DNA of 64,000 bases from JAJXZP01 sp963787185. GTDB lineage: Bacteria; Spirochaetota; Spirochaetia; Treponematales; Rectinemataceae. The notes beneath the pieces were generated by a model. It had not been told where the DNA came from, searched no databases, and worked only from the letters and a program-made list of their open reading frames with translations. The stretch lies in assembly GCA_963787185.1 (NCBI GenBank), contig CAWBCC010000009.1, positions 124,001-188,000 of the forward strand, in the 5' to 3' direction. The translations under genes were made by a program, and so were the position numbers. This document shows positions 43,524 through 52,393 of this stretch, in pieces (the first letter of the stretch is position 1; each line of letters begins with the position of its first letter).

Positions 43524-46265
43524 ATGGCAGAGCATTCTCCCATGATGGATCAGTACCGCCGCATAAAAGCCAGATATCGCGACGCAGTGCTTTTTTTCCG
43601 CCTCGGCGACTTCTACGAAATGTTCTTCGAGGACGCGATCGAGGTTTCCGCCCTTCTGGACCTCACTCTTACGCAGCGGCAGGGCGAGCCAATGTGCGGC
43701 ATTCCCTACCATGCTGCGAAATCTTACATCTCCCGCCTACTTCGGCACGGCAAGAAAATAGCGGTCTGCGAGCAACTCGGGGAACCGAAGGCCGGAAAGG
43801 GAATCGTCGATCGAGACGTGGTGGAGGTCGTCACTCCGGGGACGACCGTTGAAGAGGACTTTCTCGAGCAGGGAGCCAACAACTATCTGTTGGCCGTCTG
43901 TGCCCTTCGCCATCGGCTCTGCCTCGCCTACCTTGATCTATCGACGGGGGAATTCCGCGCCTATTCGCGCGCGAAGCCCGAGGGCGACTCGGATGCGACG
44001 GCGCTGGCGGAATTCCTTCGGGCCGAGCTGTACCGACTCGGGCCGCGCGAGGTCCTGGTGCAGCAATCCTTGCTGGAAAGTCGGCCCATGGCCCAGGCCC
44101 TCGCGGAAGCCGAGGGTCTCATCGTCAACCGCTACCCCGACTGGAGTTTCGACGCCGAGCGATCCGCACGGGATCTGGCTCTTCGCTTTGGTCTGGCTTC
44201 TCTAAAGGGCTATGGTTTCAATGCCGATGCGCCCGAGCTGGCGGCTGCGGGGGCCCTGCTCCGCTACGTGGACGAGACCGCCAAGACGGCCACGCCCCAT
44301 CTTTCGCCGCCACTGCCCTATCGCGAGGACGAATTCGTCGGCATCGACGAGGGCAGCCGCAAAAATCTCGAACTTGTACGCAACCTGAGCGATTCGGGCA
44401 GAGCCTATACGCTGCTCTCGATTCTCGATGCCACGCGCACCGCTCCCGGCGCACGGCTTCTGCGGCAATGGATACTTCAGCCGCTCCATTCCCGCGCGGG
44501 CATCGAGGAGAGGCTCGACGCGGTCGACTTTCTATATCGCGATCAGAGGCTTCTTTCCTCCCTGCGCGAGACTTTAGCTTCCATCCGCGACATGGAGCGA
44601 CTTGCCTCCCGAGTGGCGATGGACAAGGCGCATGCAAAGGACCTCTTGGCGCTGCGGCTTTCCATCGTGTCCTGCCTGGCGGCGCGCGTCCTGCTCGAGG
44701 AGCGCGGCGCTCCGGGCTTCCTCGTCGCGCCGCTATCGGAGGGGGCGCTCGGTCAGGTCCGGGATGTCGCGCAACGCATCGAGTCCGCCATCCAGGACGA
44801 ACCCTCCATCCTTTTGACCGAAGGAGACCTAATTCGGGATGGCTACGACGCCGAGCTCGACCGCCTGCGGTCGCTCAAGACGCATTCGCGCGAAGTCCTC
44901 GGAGCCTATATCGAAGAAGAGAAGGCGGCATCGGGCATCGCCGGTCTCAGGGTGCGGTACAACAAGATCATAGGGTACTATATCGAGGTATCGAAGGGCA
45001 GGATCGACGCCGTTCCCTCCCATTTCATCCGAAGGCAGTCTCTTCTTACGGGCGAGCGCTATACGACGACGCGGCTGGCCGAACTCGAAAGCGAGATCAA
45101 CGGAGCCACGGAGCGCATCGTCGATCTCGAGCGAAGCATTTTTCTCGCTTTGCGCGATCGTGTGAAGGAGGCCGTCCCTGCGATGCTCTCGCTCGGCCGG
45201 GAGGCGGCCATCCAGGACTGCATCGCTTCCTATGCGTGGACGGCCACCGCACGCGGCTACTCGCGCCCGCGAATCGTAGACGCTCCTGTCCTGGTCATCT
45301 CCGAAGGGCGGCATCCGGTCGTCGAGGCTCATCTCCGCGAGGGCACCTTTGTGCCGAACGGCATAGAGTTGGATGCAAGGGCGGAATCGACCGCGGCCGC
45401 AGAACCCGGTGAGGCGGGCGGCGAGAGGCAGGCGGCCTTCGCTCTCATCACCGGGCCGAATATGGCGGGCAAATCCACCTATCTGCGCCAGAACGCACTC
45501 ATCGCCCTGATGGCGCACGCAGGCTCCTTCATTCCCGCCTTCGACGCCGAGGTCGGGCTCATCGACAAGATATTCTGTCGCGTCGGGGCCCAGGACAATC
45601 TGGCCCGGGGAGAAAGCACCTTTCTCGTGGAAATGCACGAGACGGCCTACATCCTCAATACGGCGACCCGAGAGAGTCTGGTCGTCATGGACGAGGTAGG
45701 GCGCGGCACGAGCACGCTCGACGGGCTGGCAATAGCCTGGGCGGTCAGCGAGAGACTCCTCGAAGGAATCGGCTGTCGCTCGCTTTTCGCGACGCACTAC
45801 CATGAGCTCACCGCGCTTGAACATCCGCGGCTGAAGAACCTTTCACTCTCGGTCCTGGAGGAAGAGGGCGAGGTGGTCTTCTTAAAGCGCATCGAGAACG
45901 GCCCCGCGAAGAGTTCCTATGGCATTCACGTGGCTCGCCTCGCGGGTTTGCCGGAACCCGTGCTCGTTCGCGCCGCGGAAATTCAGGCCGAGCTTTCCCG
46001 CGCCGAAGCGAGCCTTCCTGCAATCGCCGGGCGGAGCGGAGTCGGCCGAAGGGGCTCCCCTTCGGGGCAGGGGGGGGCACGCGCGGGCATCGATGCGGTC
46101 CCGTCCGAATGCGCCCGCGCCGGGCGCGTTCCTCGTCAGGCCGGACTTTTCTCTCCCGAGGATCTCGTCATTGCAGAGCTGCGGAGCTTGGATGTCGATG
46201 GACTCAGCCCGAGGGAGGCGCTGAACCGACTTGCCCTGCTGCAATCGCGTCTTCAATCGTCCTGA
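43524..46265 (+). CDS. mutS: DNA mismatch repair ATPase MutS
   Basis: Recognises mismatches and starts repair. The 913-residue protein has the mismatch-contact motif GDFYEMFFEDA near residue 32, the connector/lever domains with GVRYNKI-type sequence (here LRVRYNKIIGYYIEVSKG), and the ATPase domain with GPNMAGKSTYLRQNALIAL (near 645), LVVMDEVGRGTSTLDG and FATHYHELTAL. An Arg/Gly/Ala-rich linker separates it from the C-terminal helices (LSPREALNRLALLQSR). The ATG at 43524 has no ribosome-binding site; another ATG pair at 43542 is the alternative. Confidence 0.96.
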   Translation: MAEHSPMMDQYRRIKARYRDAVLFFRLGDFYEMFFEDAIEVSALLDLTLTQRQGEPMCGIPYHAAKSYISRLLRHGKKIAVCEQLGEPKAGKGIVDRDVVEVVTPGTTVEEDFLEQGANNYLLAVCALRHRLCLAYLDLSTGEFRAYSRAKPEGDSDATALAEFLRAELYRLGPREVLVQQSLLESRPMAQALAEAEGLIVNRYPDWSFDAERSARDLALRFGLASLKGYGFNADAPELAAAGALLRYVDETAKTATPHLSPPLPYREDEFVGIDEGSRKNLELVRNLSDSGRAYTLLSILDATRTAPGARLLRQWILQPLHSRAGIEERLDAVDFLYRDQRLLSSLRETLASIRDMERLASRVAMDKAHAKDLLALRLSIVSCLAARVLLEERGAPGFLVAPLSEGALGQVRDVAQRIESAIQDEPSILLTEGDLIRDGYDAELDRLRSLKTHSREVLGAYIEEEKAASGIAGLRVRYNKIIGYYIEVSKGRIDAVPSHFIRRQSLLTGERYTTTRLAELESEINGATERIVDLERSIFLALRDRVKEAVPAMLSLGREAAIQDCIASYAWTATARGYSRPRIVDAPVLVISEGRHPVVEAHLREGTFVPNGIELDARAESTAAAEPGEAGGERQAAFALITGPNMAGKSTYLRQNALIALMAHAGSFIPAFDAEVGLIDKIFCRVGAQDNLARGESTFLVEMHETAYILNTATRESLVVMDEVGRGTSTLDGLAIAWAVSERLLEGIGCRSLFATHYHELTALEHPRLKNLSLSVLEEEGEVVFLKRIENGPAKSSYGIHVARLAGLPEPVLVRAAEIQAELSRAEASLPAIAGRSGVGRRGSPSGQGGARAGIDAVPSECARAGRVPRQAGLFSPEDLVIAELRSLDVDGLSPREALNRLALLQSRLQSS

Positions 46266-46288
46266 ACCCTCCTGGGCGCTGATGGCTT

Positions 46289-47053
46289 ATGTCGCTTATC
46301 CCCCTACAACGCCTTGTCCATCTGGCGCTCGACTGCATTTTTCCCCGCGAGTGCGTAGTCTGCGGCAGTCCACTCCGGCCGTCTCCATTGGAGCCGAACG
46401 TCCGTCTGAGCTCGCCTGGCGGAGAAAAAAGTCTTCCCGTGCCGGGACCATCACCCCTCTGTCCTTCCTGCGCCGGATCGTTGCGGCCGATACGCGGCCC
46501 GCGCTGCGAACGCTGCGGCTCCGCTCTAATCTCGGAAGAGAATCTCTGCATGCGCTGCCGAAACCGGGACTGGGCCTTCGACCGCGCCGTTCCGCTGTTT
46601 TCGTACGAAGGAACCTTCAAAACGCTTCTGTCCGCGTACAAATTCGGCGGGCGCCGGTCGCTGGCGGCCTTCTTCGCGGATCTTGTCGAGGAAAGCCTTC
46701 GGAGCCTTTGGCCCGGGCGTCCGATAGTTCCCGTCCCTCCTCGTCCCGGAAAGATACGCGAACGCGGATGGGACCAAGTGGAAGCGATCGTCCGGATTCT
46801 CGAACGTCGAGGCTACGAGGTGGCCCGCATCCTGGAACGGAAGTCTTCGGCGCAGCAGAAGCATCTGGGCTTTGTCGAACGTCGAGAGAACGCGCGAGCC
46901 GCCTATCATGTCCTACCGAAAGCTTCGGTGCGTCCCGAACTCGTGCTTTTCGATGATATCATCACGACCTGCGCGACGGCAGAATCATGCGCCGCAGCTC
47001 TGCGTGCGGCGGGGGGGCGACGCGTGTCGGTGTTGGCCCTCGCGGCGGACTAG
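46289..47053 (+). CDS. ComF-family phosphoribosyltransferase-like protein
   Basis: The 254-residue product has an N-terminal zinc module (ECVVCGSP, LCPSCAGSL, RCERCGSAL, LCMRCRNRD) and a type I PRTase fold: LLSAYKFGGRRSLAAFFADL, PIVPVPPRPGKIRERGWDQV, KHLGFVERRENARAAYHV. The PRPP loop reads VLFDDIITTCATAES, with Cys at the position normally held by Gly. ComFC-type proteins take part in DNA uptake in competent bacteria and in other roles elsewhere; no competence gene is near. It starts 23 bases after mutS. Confidence 0.85.
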   Translation: MSLIPLQRLVHLALDCIFPRECVVCGSPLRPSPLEPNVRLSSPGGEKSLPVPGPSPLCPSCAGSLRPIRGPRCERCGSALISEENLCMRCRNRDWAFDRAVPLFSYEGTFKTLLSAYKFGGRRSLAAFFADLVEESLRSLWPGRPIVPVPPRPGKIRERGWDQVEAIVRILERRGYEVARILERKSSAQQKHLGFVERRENARAAYHVLPKASVRPELVLFDDIITTCATAESCAAALRAAGGRRVSVLALAAD

Positions 47054-47059
47054 GTCATA

Positions 47060-47088
47060 TTGACGCGCGGGCACGAAAGTTGTAATAT
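47060..47088 (+). promoter_or_regulatory. Promoter of the rimP-nusA-infB operon
   Basis: TTGACG (47060-47065) and TAATAT (47083-47088) are spaced by exactly 17 bases. Transcription would start near 47095 and give a leader of about 60 bases. Confidence 0.7.
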
Positions 47089-47129
47089 CCGCTATAGGTA
47101 AAAAGACAAAGATTCTCCTTAGCGATAAG

Positions 47130-47155
47130 AAGAGTCGTTCGCGACTCTTTTTTTT
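47130..47155 (+). terminator. Intrinsic terminator touching the rimP start codon
   Basis: aagagtcg (47130-47137) pairs with cgactctt (47142-47149) around a TTCG tetraloop, with an eight-T run through 47155. The ATG of rimP begins at 47156. It sits inside the leader of the operon, not at the end of comF, because the promoter lies upstream of it. A second small hairpin, ctta-gcga-taag, lies at about 47118-47129. Confidence 0.85.
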
Positions 47156-47611
47156 ATGGATATGCAGGAACAAGAAGCCTTGATCGCCGATCTCGAGCCT
47201 CTCCTCGCGGGCGCGGGACTAACGCTGGTGGAAATTACCCTGAGTCGCCATCGAGGTTCCGTGCAGGCACGTGCGGTCGTGTTCGCGCCTACCGGTACGG
47301 GGACGGCGGAATGTTCGGCGGCGCATCGACTCATTTATCCGCGCCTGCAAATCCTGCTCGGGACGGAGGATCCCTTCCTCGAAGTGGCGAGTCCTGGCAT
47401 CGACAGAAGCATACGGTCACCCAGGGAATGGTCGGTATTCAAGGGTAAGGGCGTTCGCGTTCTCCTCAAGGAGAGCGTCGAATGGGTTCGCGGCCGCATC
47501 ATAGCCGCGGAATCGGGAGGCGTTACGATAGCGACGTCCACGGGCGATATGAATCTTGCTTTCGCCGATATCGCCAAAGCCCGGCTCGATTCTTCACAGG
47601 AGGGGAAATAA
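47156..47611 (+). CDS. rimP: Ribosome maturation factor RimP
   Basis: Assists 30S assembly. The 151-residue protein shows GLTLVEITLSRHRGSVQARA, then the signature LEVASPGIDRSIRSPREW and a C-terminal SH3-like domain (KGKGVRVLLKESVEWVRGRI). First gene of the rimP-nusA-infB-rbfA-truB-ribF-rpsO-pnp run. The start is unusual: the ATG follows a terminator T-run directly and has no ribosome-binding site. An ATG at 47162 is the only near alternative. Confidence 0.92.
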   Translation: MDMQEQEALIADLEPLLAGAGLTLVEITLSRHRGSVQARAVVFAPTGTGTAECSAAHRLIYPRLQILLGTEDPFLEVASPGIDRSIRSPREWSVFKGKGVRVLLKESVEWVRGRIIAAESGGVTIATSTGDMNLAFADIAKARLDSSQEGK

Positions 47612-47616
47612 GTCCT

Positions 47617-49062
47617 ATGGCTTCCGAAATGGCCGAAGCGATACGGCAGCTCATCGTCGAAAAAGGCATATCTGAAGACCTCATCGTCAAGACGGTGGAA
47701 GACGCGCTGCTCGCCGCATACAAGAAAAAGTACGGTACCAACGAAAACGCCGTCGTCAGGTTCAAGGACAATTACGAGGGCGTGGACGTATACGCGAAGA
47801 AGACGATCGTCGAAGAGATCGACGATCCGGTTCTCGAGATCTCTCTCGAAGAGGCCAAGGCATACAGCGATGAAGCCGAAGTAGGCGATATCCTCGAGTT
47901 GCCCGTTGATCCGCACGAGTTCGACCTGCAGTCGGTCATGCTCGCGAAGCAGACGACGCGCCAGTCTCTCAGAGAGATTTCCCGCGATACGCAGTATGCC
48001 GAGTACAAATCCAAGGTCGGTGAGATCATCATCGGATACTACCAACGTGAGAAAAATGGAAACATTTTCGTCGATCTCGGAAAAATAGAAGGTCTCTTTC
48101 CCAAGAAATATCAGTCGCCTCGGGAAACATATCATCCGAACGATCGTATCAAAGCGATGATCGTCGAAGTCGAAAAAGGCCGGATGGGCCCGATGATCAT
48201 CCTGTCGCGCACTCACGCCGAGTTCGTGAGAAAGATATTGGAACTCGAGGTTCCGGAGATCTACGACAAGACGGTCGATGTCTTCAAGATCGTACGCGAG
48301 CCCGGCTACCGCACTAAAATCGCCGTCTATTCCAAGCGTGAAGATATCGATCCTGTGGGCGCCTGCGTCGGTCTCAAGGGTATTCGCATTCAAGCTATCA
48401 TCAGGGAACTTGAAGGCGAGAAGGTGGATATCCTCAAGTACGAAATAGACGCCAAAAGGTTCATCCGCAACGCGCTCTCGCCGGCCGAAGTGAAGGACGT
48501 CTTCGTCGTCGACGAGTCCAAGCACCTCGCCCTCGCCGTAGTGTCCGATAGTCAGCTTTCCGTTGCGATCGGCAAGCAGGGCCTGAACGTTCGCTTGGCC
48601 AATCGTCTCTGCGATTGGAACATCGACGTCAAAACCGAGGAACAGTTCATGGCGATGGACCGTTCCAGCGATCTCAAGCGTGCCGTCTCCGAGCTCTTCG
48701 GCGAAAGCTACGAGGAAGAACCGGCTCTGATAGCGGAGCTTCCAGGCATCGAAAGCGCTTGGGCAGAGTCCCTCGCCGCTCAGGGGATCAGTCGAATCGA
48801 AGATTTCGTCGACCTGTCTCCCGAACGGATATCCGCGCTAGAGGGCATAAACTCCGAGGACCTGGCCAAGATCCAGGCGATCATCGAGGCTAATGTGGAA
48901 GTCGTCGAAGACGCCGAACCCGAGGCTGAAAGTCCCGAAGCCGCAGGTGACGAAGTCTATGAATGTCCGGATTGCGGGCATCGTGTGACACCCGACATGA
49001 CACATTGCCCGAACTGCGGCGTCGAGCTGAGTTTCGAGTACGAGGACGATCAGGAAGCGTAA
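47617..49062 (+). CDS. nusA: Transcription termination/antitermination factor NusA with zinc ribbon
   Basis: Binds RNA polymerase and controls pausing and termination. The 481-residue protein has the N-terminal polymerase-binding domain (VEDALLAAYKKKYG), S1 domain (GEIIIGYYQREKNGNIFVDL), two KH domains (EDIDPVGACVGLKGIRIQAI; LSVAIGKQGLNVRLANRLCD) and a helix-hairpin-helix unit (ELPGIESAWAESLAAQGI). After an acidic linker it ends in YECPDCGHRVT and HCPNCGVELSFEYEDD, a C-x2-C/C-x2-C zinc ribbon not found in E. coli or Bacillus NusA. AGGAGG precedes the start. It can itself affect the terminator in the leader of this operon. Confidence 0.95.
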   Translation: MASEMAEAIRQLIVEKGISEDLIVKTVEDALLAAYKKKYGTNENAVVRFKDNYEGVDVYAKKTIVEEIDDPVLEISLEEAKAYSDEAEVGDILELPVDPHEFDLQSVMLAKQTTRQSLREISRDTQYAEYKSKVGEIIIGYYQREKNGNIFVDLGKIEGLFPKKYQSPRETYHPNDRIKAMIVEVEKGRMGPMIILSRTHAEFVRKILELEVPEIYDKTVDVFKIVREPGYRTKIAVYSKREDIDPVGACVGLKGIRIQAIIRELEGEKVDILKYEIDAKRFIRNALSPAEVKDVFVVDESKHLALAVVSDSQLSVAIGKQGLNVRLANRLCDWNIDVKTEEQFMAMDRSSDLKRAVSELFGESYEEEPALIAELPGIESAWAESLAAQGISRIEDFVDLSPERISALEGINSEDLAKIQAIIEANVEVVEDAEPEAESPEAAGDEVYECPDCGHRVTPDMTHCPNCGVELSFEYEDDQEA

Positions 49063-49071
49063 AGGGAGCGT

Positions 49072-52017
49072 ATGACCGACAATACCGAGAATCCGCAGAA
49101 GAAGGCGAATCTCATAAAGCAGCCAAAGACGAGGGCTCAGGAAGCCGAGCCTCATGCGACTCCGAGTCCCGCTCCTGGTCCTTCCCCTGCGGAGCACGAG
49201 CCCGCTGGCGAAAAACGCAAGGTGGTCGTCGTCAAGAAGAAGGTTGTAGTGGCGGCGAAGCCACAGGCTCGGGTTGTCGCCCATCATAAGGACGGCGACC
49301 TTGCGGAGGAGCAGCACGCGGCTCACCCCGAGGCCCCAAGGACCGACACCGCCGCATCTGCCGAGGTGCACGCGCCGAAGCCGGAGGCAGCGAAGCCGGA
49401 AACGCCGCGATCCGCGATTCCTAAGCCCGAAGGCGATCGCCCCGATGGGCTCCGGCCATCCTCTCCTCGTCTGGGTACCGGCGATCGTCCCGCTCCGCGG
49501 GCTCCCTATTCCGATCGATCTTATGGGCAGGCAAGCTCTCCCTCTCCTCGTCCTTCATACGGGGACTCGCGCCCTCGTTCTTCATCTGATCGCCCGTATG
49601 GCCAAGGGGGCTACGGCGCCCAGAGGCCCTCCGGCGGCGGCTACCAGGGGCAGAGCGGGGGCTACGGCGGCCAGAGGCCCTCCGGCGGGTACCAGGGGCA
49701 GGGCGGAGGCTACGGCGGCCAAAGGCCCTCCGGCGGGTACCAGGGGCAGGGCGGAGGCTACGGCGGCCAGAGGCCCTCCGGCGGGTACCAGGGGCAGGGC
49801 GGAGGCTACGGTGGCCAAAGGCCCTCCGGCGGGTACCAGGGGCAGGGCGGTGGCTATGGCGGCCAAAGGCCCTCCGGCGGGTACCAGGGGCAGGGCGGTG
49901 GCTATGGCGGCCAAAGGCCCTCCGGCGGGTACCAGGGGCAGGGCGGTGGCTATGGCGGCCAGAGACCCGGGGGGTATGGTCAGAGTAGACCGGGCGGGTA
50001 CGGAGGTCAGAGGCCCGGCGGTTACGGCGGCCCGGGCAGAGGCGGTCCCGGCGGCAGACCCGGCGGTCCCGGCGGCGGTCCGCCCGCATTGGGCACCGGC
50101 AAGACGGCGACTCGAAAGCCGATCAATCGACGCAAGCCCAGTTTCAACAAGCGCGAAGACGAGGCCGAGAAGGCGCTCCAGCTCAAGAAAAAAGCCGAAG
50201 CGCGAGCCATGGCGATTCCCAAGGAAATCGACATCATGGAGACTATTTCCGTCTCCGAACTCGCGAAGAAGATGAACATAAAGCCGGCCGAGCTCATCGG
50301 CAAGCTCATGAAATTGGGTGTGATGGCCACGATAAATCAGAAAATCGACGCCGATACTGCGACCATTCTGGCCGAAGAATACGGCTGCGCCGTCCACATA
50401 GTCTCTCTATACGATGAGACCGTCATCGAAAAGGCGGCGGACAAGCCCGAGGACCTTTCGCATAGGGCGCCGATCGTCACGGTCATGGGTCACGTCGACC
50501 ACGGTAAGACGAAGCTTCTCGATGCGATTCGCAAGACGGACGTCGTCGCGGGGGAATTCGGCGGCATTACGCAACATATCGGCGCGTACCAGGTCGAGAC
50601 GCCGAAAGGCAAAATCACCTTCCTCGATACGCCCGGACACGCGGCCTTTACGAAAATGCGAGCTCGCGGCGCCGGCATCACGGATATCGTCGTCCTTGTC
50701 GTGGCGGCCAATGACGGCGTTATGCCTCAGACCCGCGAGGCTATCGATCACGCCAAAGCGGCCAATGTTCCTATCATAGTCGCTATCAATAAAATCGACC
50801 TGCCCGAGGCTAATCCGGACCGCGTCATGACCCAACTGTCCGAGCTGGGCCTCATCCCGGAGGCCTGGGGCGGCACGACCATGTTCTGCCAAATATCCGC
50901 GCTGCAGAAGAAAGGCATATCCGAACTCCTCGATGCCATCCTCCTTCAGGCTGAGGTGCTCGAACTCACGGCCAATCATGAAAGGCATGCCGAGGGTAAA
51001 GTCATCGAATCGCGCATCGATCAGGGGCGCGGCATCGTCGCTACTATCATCATCGAGCGCGGCACTCTCCACATCGGTGACTCATTCGTGGCCGGCATCT
51101 TTCCAGGGAAGGTCCGCGCTCTCTTCAACGACCGCGGCGAACGGGTGGAAGAAGCCCCTCCGTCCATGCCCGTCGAGGTCATCGGTTTCGAGGGTATGCC
51201 CAACGCTGGAGATCCATACGAGGTCGTCGAAGAAGAGAAATACGCCCGCGCAATTTCGGACAAGCGCCAAGAATTGAAGAAGTACGAAGAGGGAAAGAAC
51301 GTCAAGAAAGTCACCCTCGATAATCTCTACGATACTATCCATGCGGGTGCGGTCCAGGAGCTCAAGGTTATCATCAAAGGCGACGTTCAGGGATCTGTCG
51401 AGGCCCTCAAGGGTCTTCTCGAGAAGCTTTCAACGAACGAGGTGCGCCTGAATGTACTCCGCTCCGCTGCAGGGGTGATTTCCGAGGATGACGTGATGAT
51501 GGCCTCTGCCTCCGATGCCATCATCATCGGATTCAACGTGCGGCCCAGCCCAGCGGCGAAACTGCTCGCCGAGCGGGAAAAGGTGGACATCCGAAAATAC
51601 AACATCATCTATCGGGCCCAGGAAGAGATACAAAAGGCGATGGAAGGAATGCTCGCTCCAGAACTCAAAGAGAGCGAGATCGGCAAGGTCGAGGTTCGCG
51701 AGACCTTCAAAGTGCCCAAGATCGGCATAGTGGCGGGCTGCTTCGTCCTCGAAGGCGCAGTGCGCCGCAATTGTCAGGTTCGTGTGATCCGCGAAGAAAT
51801 AGAAATTTTCCAGGGTAAGATCAGCTCATTGAAAAGATTCAAAGACGACGTCAAGGAAGTGCTCGCGGGCTTCGAGTGCGGCATAGGCATCGACAATTGC
51901 AACGATCTCAAGGCCGGCGATACTCTCGAAGTATACGAGATGATAGAGATTGCACGAACCTTGGGCGCCTCCGCCTCGGCAGCCGGAGGGAACGACAATG
52001 GACGAAATTCGGCGTAA
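49072..52017 (+). CDS. infB: Translation initiation factor IF-2
   Basis: GTPase that brings initiator tRNA to the ribosome. In the 981-residue protein, residues 1-170 are charged and Ala/Pro-rich. Residues about 178-345 are a Gly/Tyr/Gln/Arg repeat domain. The IF2_N module (SVSELAKKMNIKPAELIGKL) follows near residue 395. The G domain carries GHVDHGKTKLLDAI (near 474), DTPGHAAF and NKIDLPEANP. Domains II-IV end with VRVIREEIEIFQGKISSLKR. The repeat domain is the odd part (see findings). The stop overlaps rbfA by 20 bases. Confidence 0.96.
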   Translation: MTDNTENPQKKANLIKQPKTRAQEAEPHATPSPAPGPSPAEHEPAGEKRKVVVVKKKVVVAAKPQARVVAHHKDGDLAEEQHAAHPEAPRTDTAASAEVHAPKPEAAKPETPRSAIPKPEGDRPDGLRPSSPRLGTGDRPAPRAPYSDRSYGQASSPSPRPSYGDSRPRSSSDRPYGQGGYGAQRPSGGGYQGQSGGYGGQRPSGGYQGQGGGYGGQRPSGGYQGQGGGYGGQRPSGGYQGQGGGYGGQRPSGGYQGQGGGYGGQRPSGGYQGQGGGYGGQRPSGGYQGQGGGYGGQRPGGYGQSRPGGYGGQRPGGYGGPGRGGPGGRPGGPGGGPPALGTGKTATRKPINRRKPSFNKREDEAEKALQLKKKAEARAMAIPKEIDIMETISVSELAKKMNIKPAELIGKLMKLGVMATINQKIDADTATILAEEYGCAVHIVSLYDETVIEKAADKPEDLSHRAPIVTVMGHVDHGKTKLLDAIRKTDVVAGEFGGITQHIGAYQVETPKGKITFLDTPGHAAFTKMRARGAGITDIVVLVVAANDGVMPQTREAIDHAKAANVPIIVAINKIDLPEANPDRVMTQLSELGLIPEAWGGTTMFCQISALQKKGISELLDAILLQAEVLELTANHERHAEGKVIESRIDQGRGIVATIIIERGTLHIGDSFVAGIFPGKVRALFNDRGERVEEAPPSMPVEVIGFEGMPNAGDPYEVVEEEKYARAISDKRQELKKYEEGKNVKKVTLDNLYDTIHAGAVQELKVIIKGDVQGSVEALKGLLEKLSTNEVRLNVLRSAAGVISEDDVMMASASDAIIIGFNVRPSPAAKLLAEREKVDIRKYNIIYRAQEEIQKAMEGMLAPELKESEIGKVEVRETFKVPKIGIVAGCFVLEGAVRRNCQVRVIREEIEIFQGKISSLKRFKDDVKEVLAGFECGIGIDNCNDLKAGDTLEVYEMIEIARTLGASASAAGGNDNGRNSA
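49604..49980. repeat. 48-base tandem repeat in infB
   Basis: Six near-identical 48-base units and one diverged unit code for GGYGGQRPSGGYQGQG. Copies differ by a few silent bases (tacggcggc versus tatggcggc), and the last three are most alike, which points to recent duplication. Confidence 0.9.
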
Positions 52018-52393
52018 ACGCGTCGAAGAAGAGTTGCGCGACATGATTGCCGCCCTGATAATCGGCGGCGGTGTGAAGGATCCTCGAGTCGGTCCCTTTG
52101 TTTCGGTGACGAGGGTCGAAGTGGCCCGAGACCTCTCCACGGCCCGTGTCTTCGTGTCGACCTTCGCGGGAAGCGATGGCGATTCGGGGTACAAGGGGCT
52201 GGCGCTCGCGGAAAGTGGCGGCGAATCTCTCGAATTGGCGGTCGCTGGACTTCAGCATGCCGCGGGCTACATCCAGTCGCAGCTCGGAAAACGTCTGAAG
52301 ACTCGATTGACGCCACACCTTCATTTTATCCCCGACAAGGGCATAAAAGAGGGATTCGAGCTTACGGAAAGGATCAAGGGTCTTTTCTCGTGA
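51998..52393 (+). CDS. rbfA: Ribosome-binding factor A
   Basis: Cold-associated 30S maturation factor, 131 residues. IRRKRVEEELRDMIAALIIG and VKDPRVGPFVSVTRVEVARD are the family opening, and LHFIPDKGIKEGFELTERI its end, a KH-type fold. The ATG at 51998 follows GGAGGGA. It overlaps infB by 20 bases and truB by four (GTGA). Confidence 0.93.
   Translation: MDEIRRKRVEEELRDMIAALIIGGGVKDPRVGPFVSVTRVEVARDLSTARVFVSTFAGSDGDSGYKGLALAESGGESLELAVAGLQHAAGYIQSQLGKRLKTRLTPHLHFIPDKGIKEGFELTERIKGLFS

Noticed and set aside
49604..49980. Regular 48-base repeats that could suggest a CRISPR array
   Set aside because: The repeats are contiguous without spacers, stay in frame with infB and code for a regular peptide; no cas gene is near.
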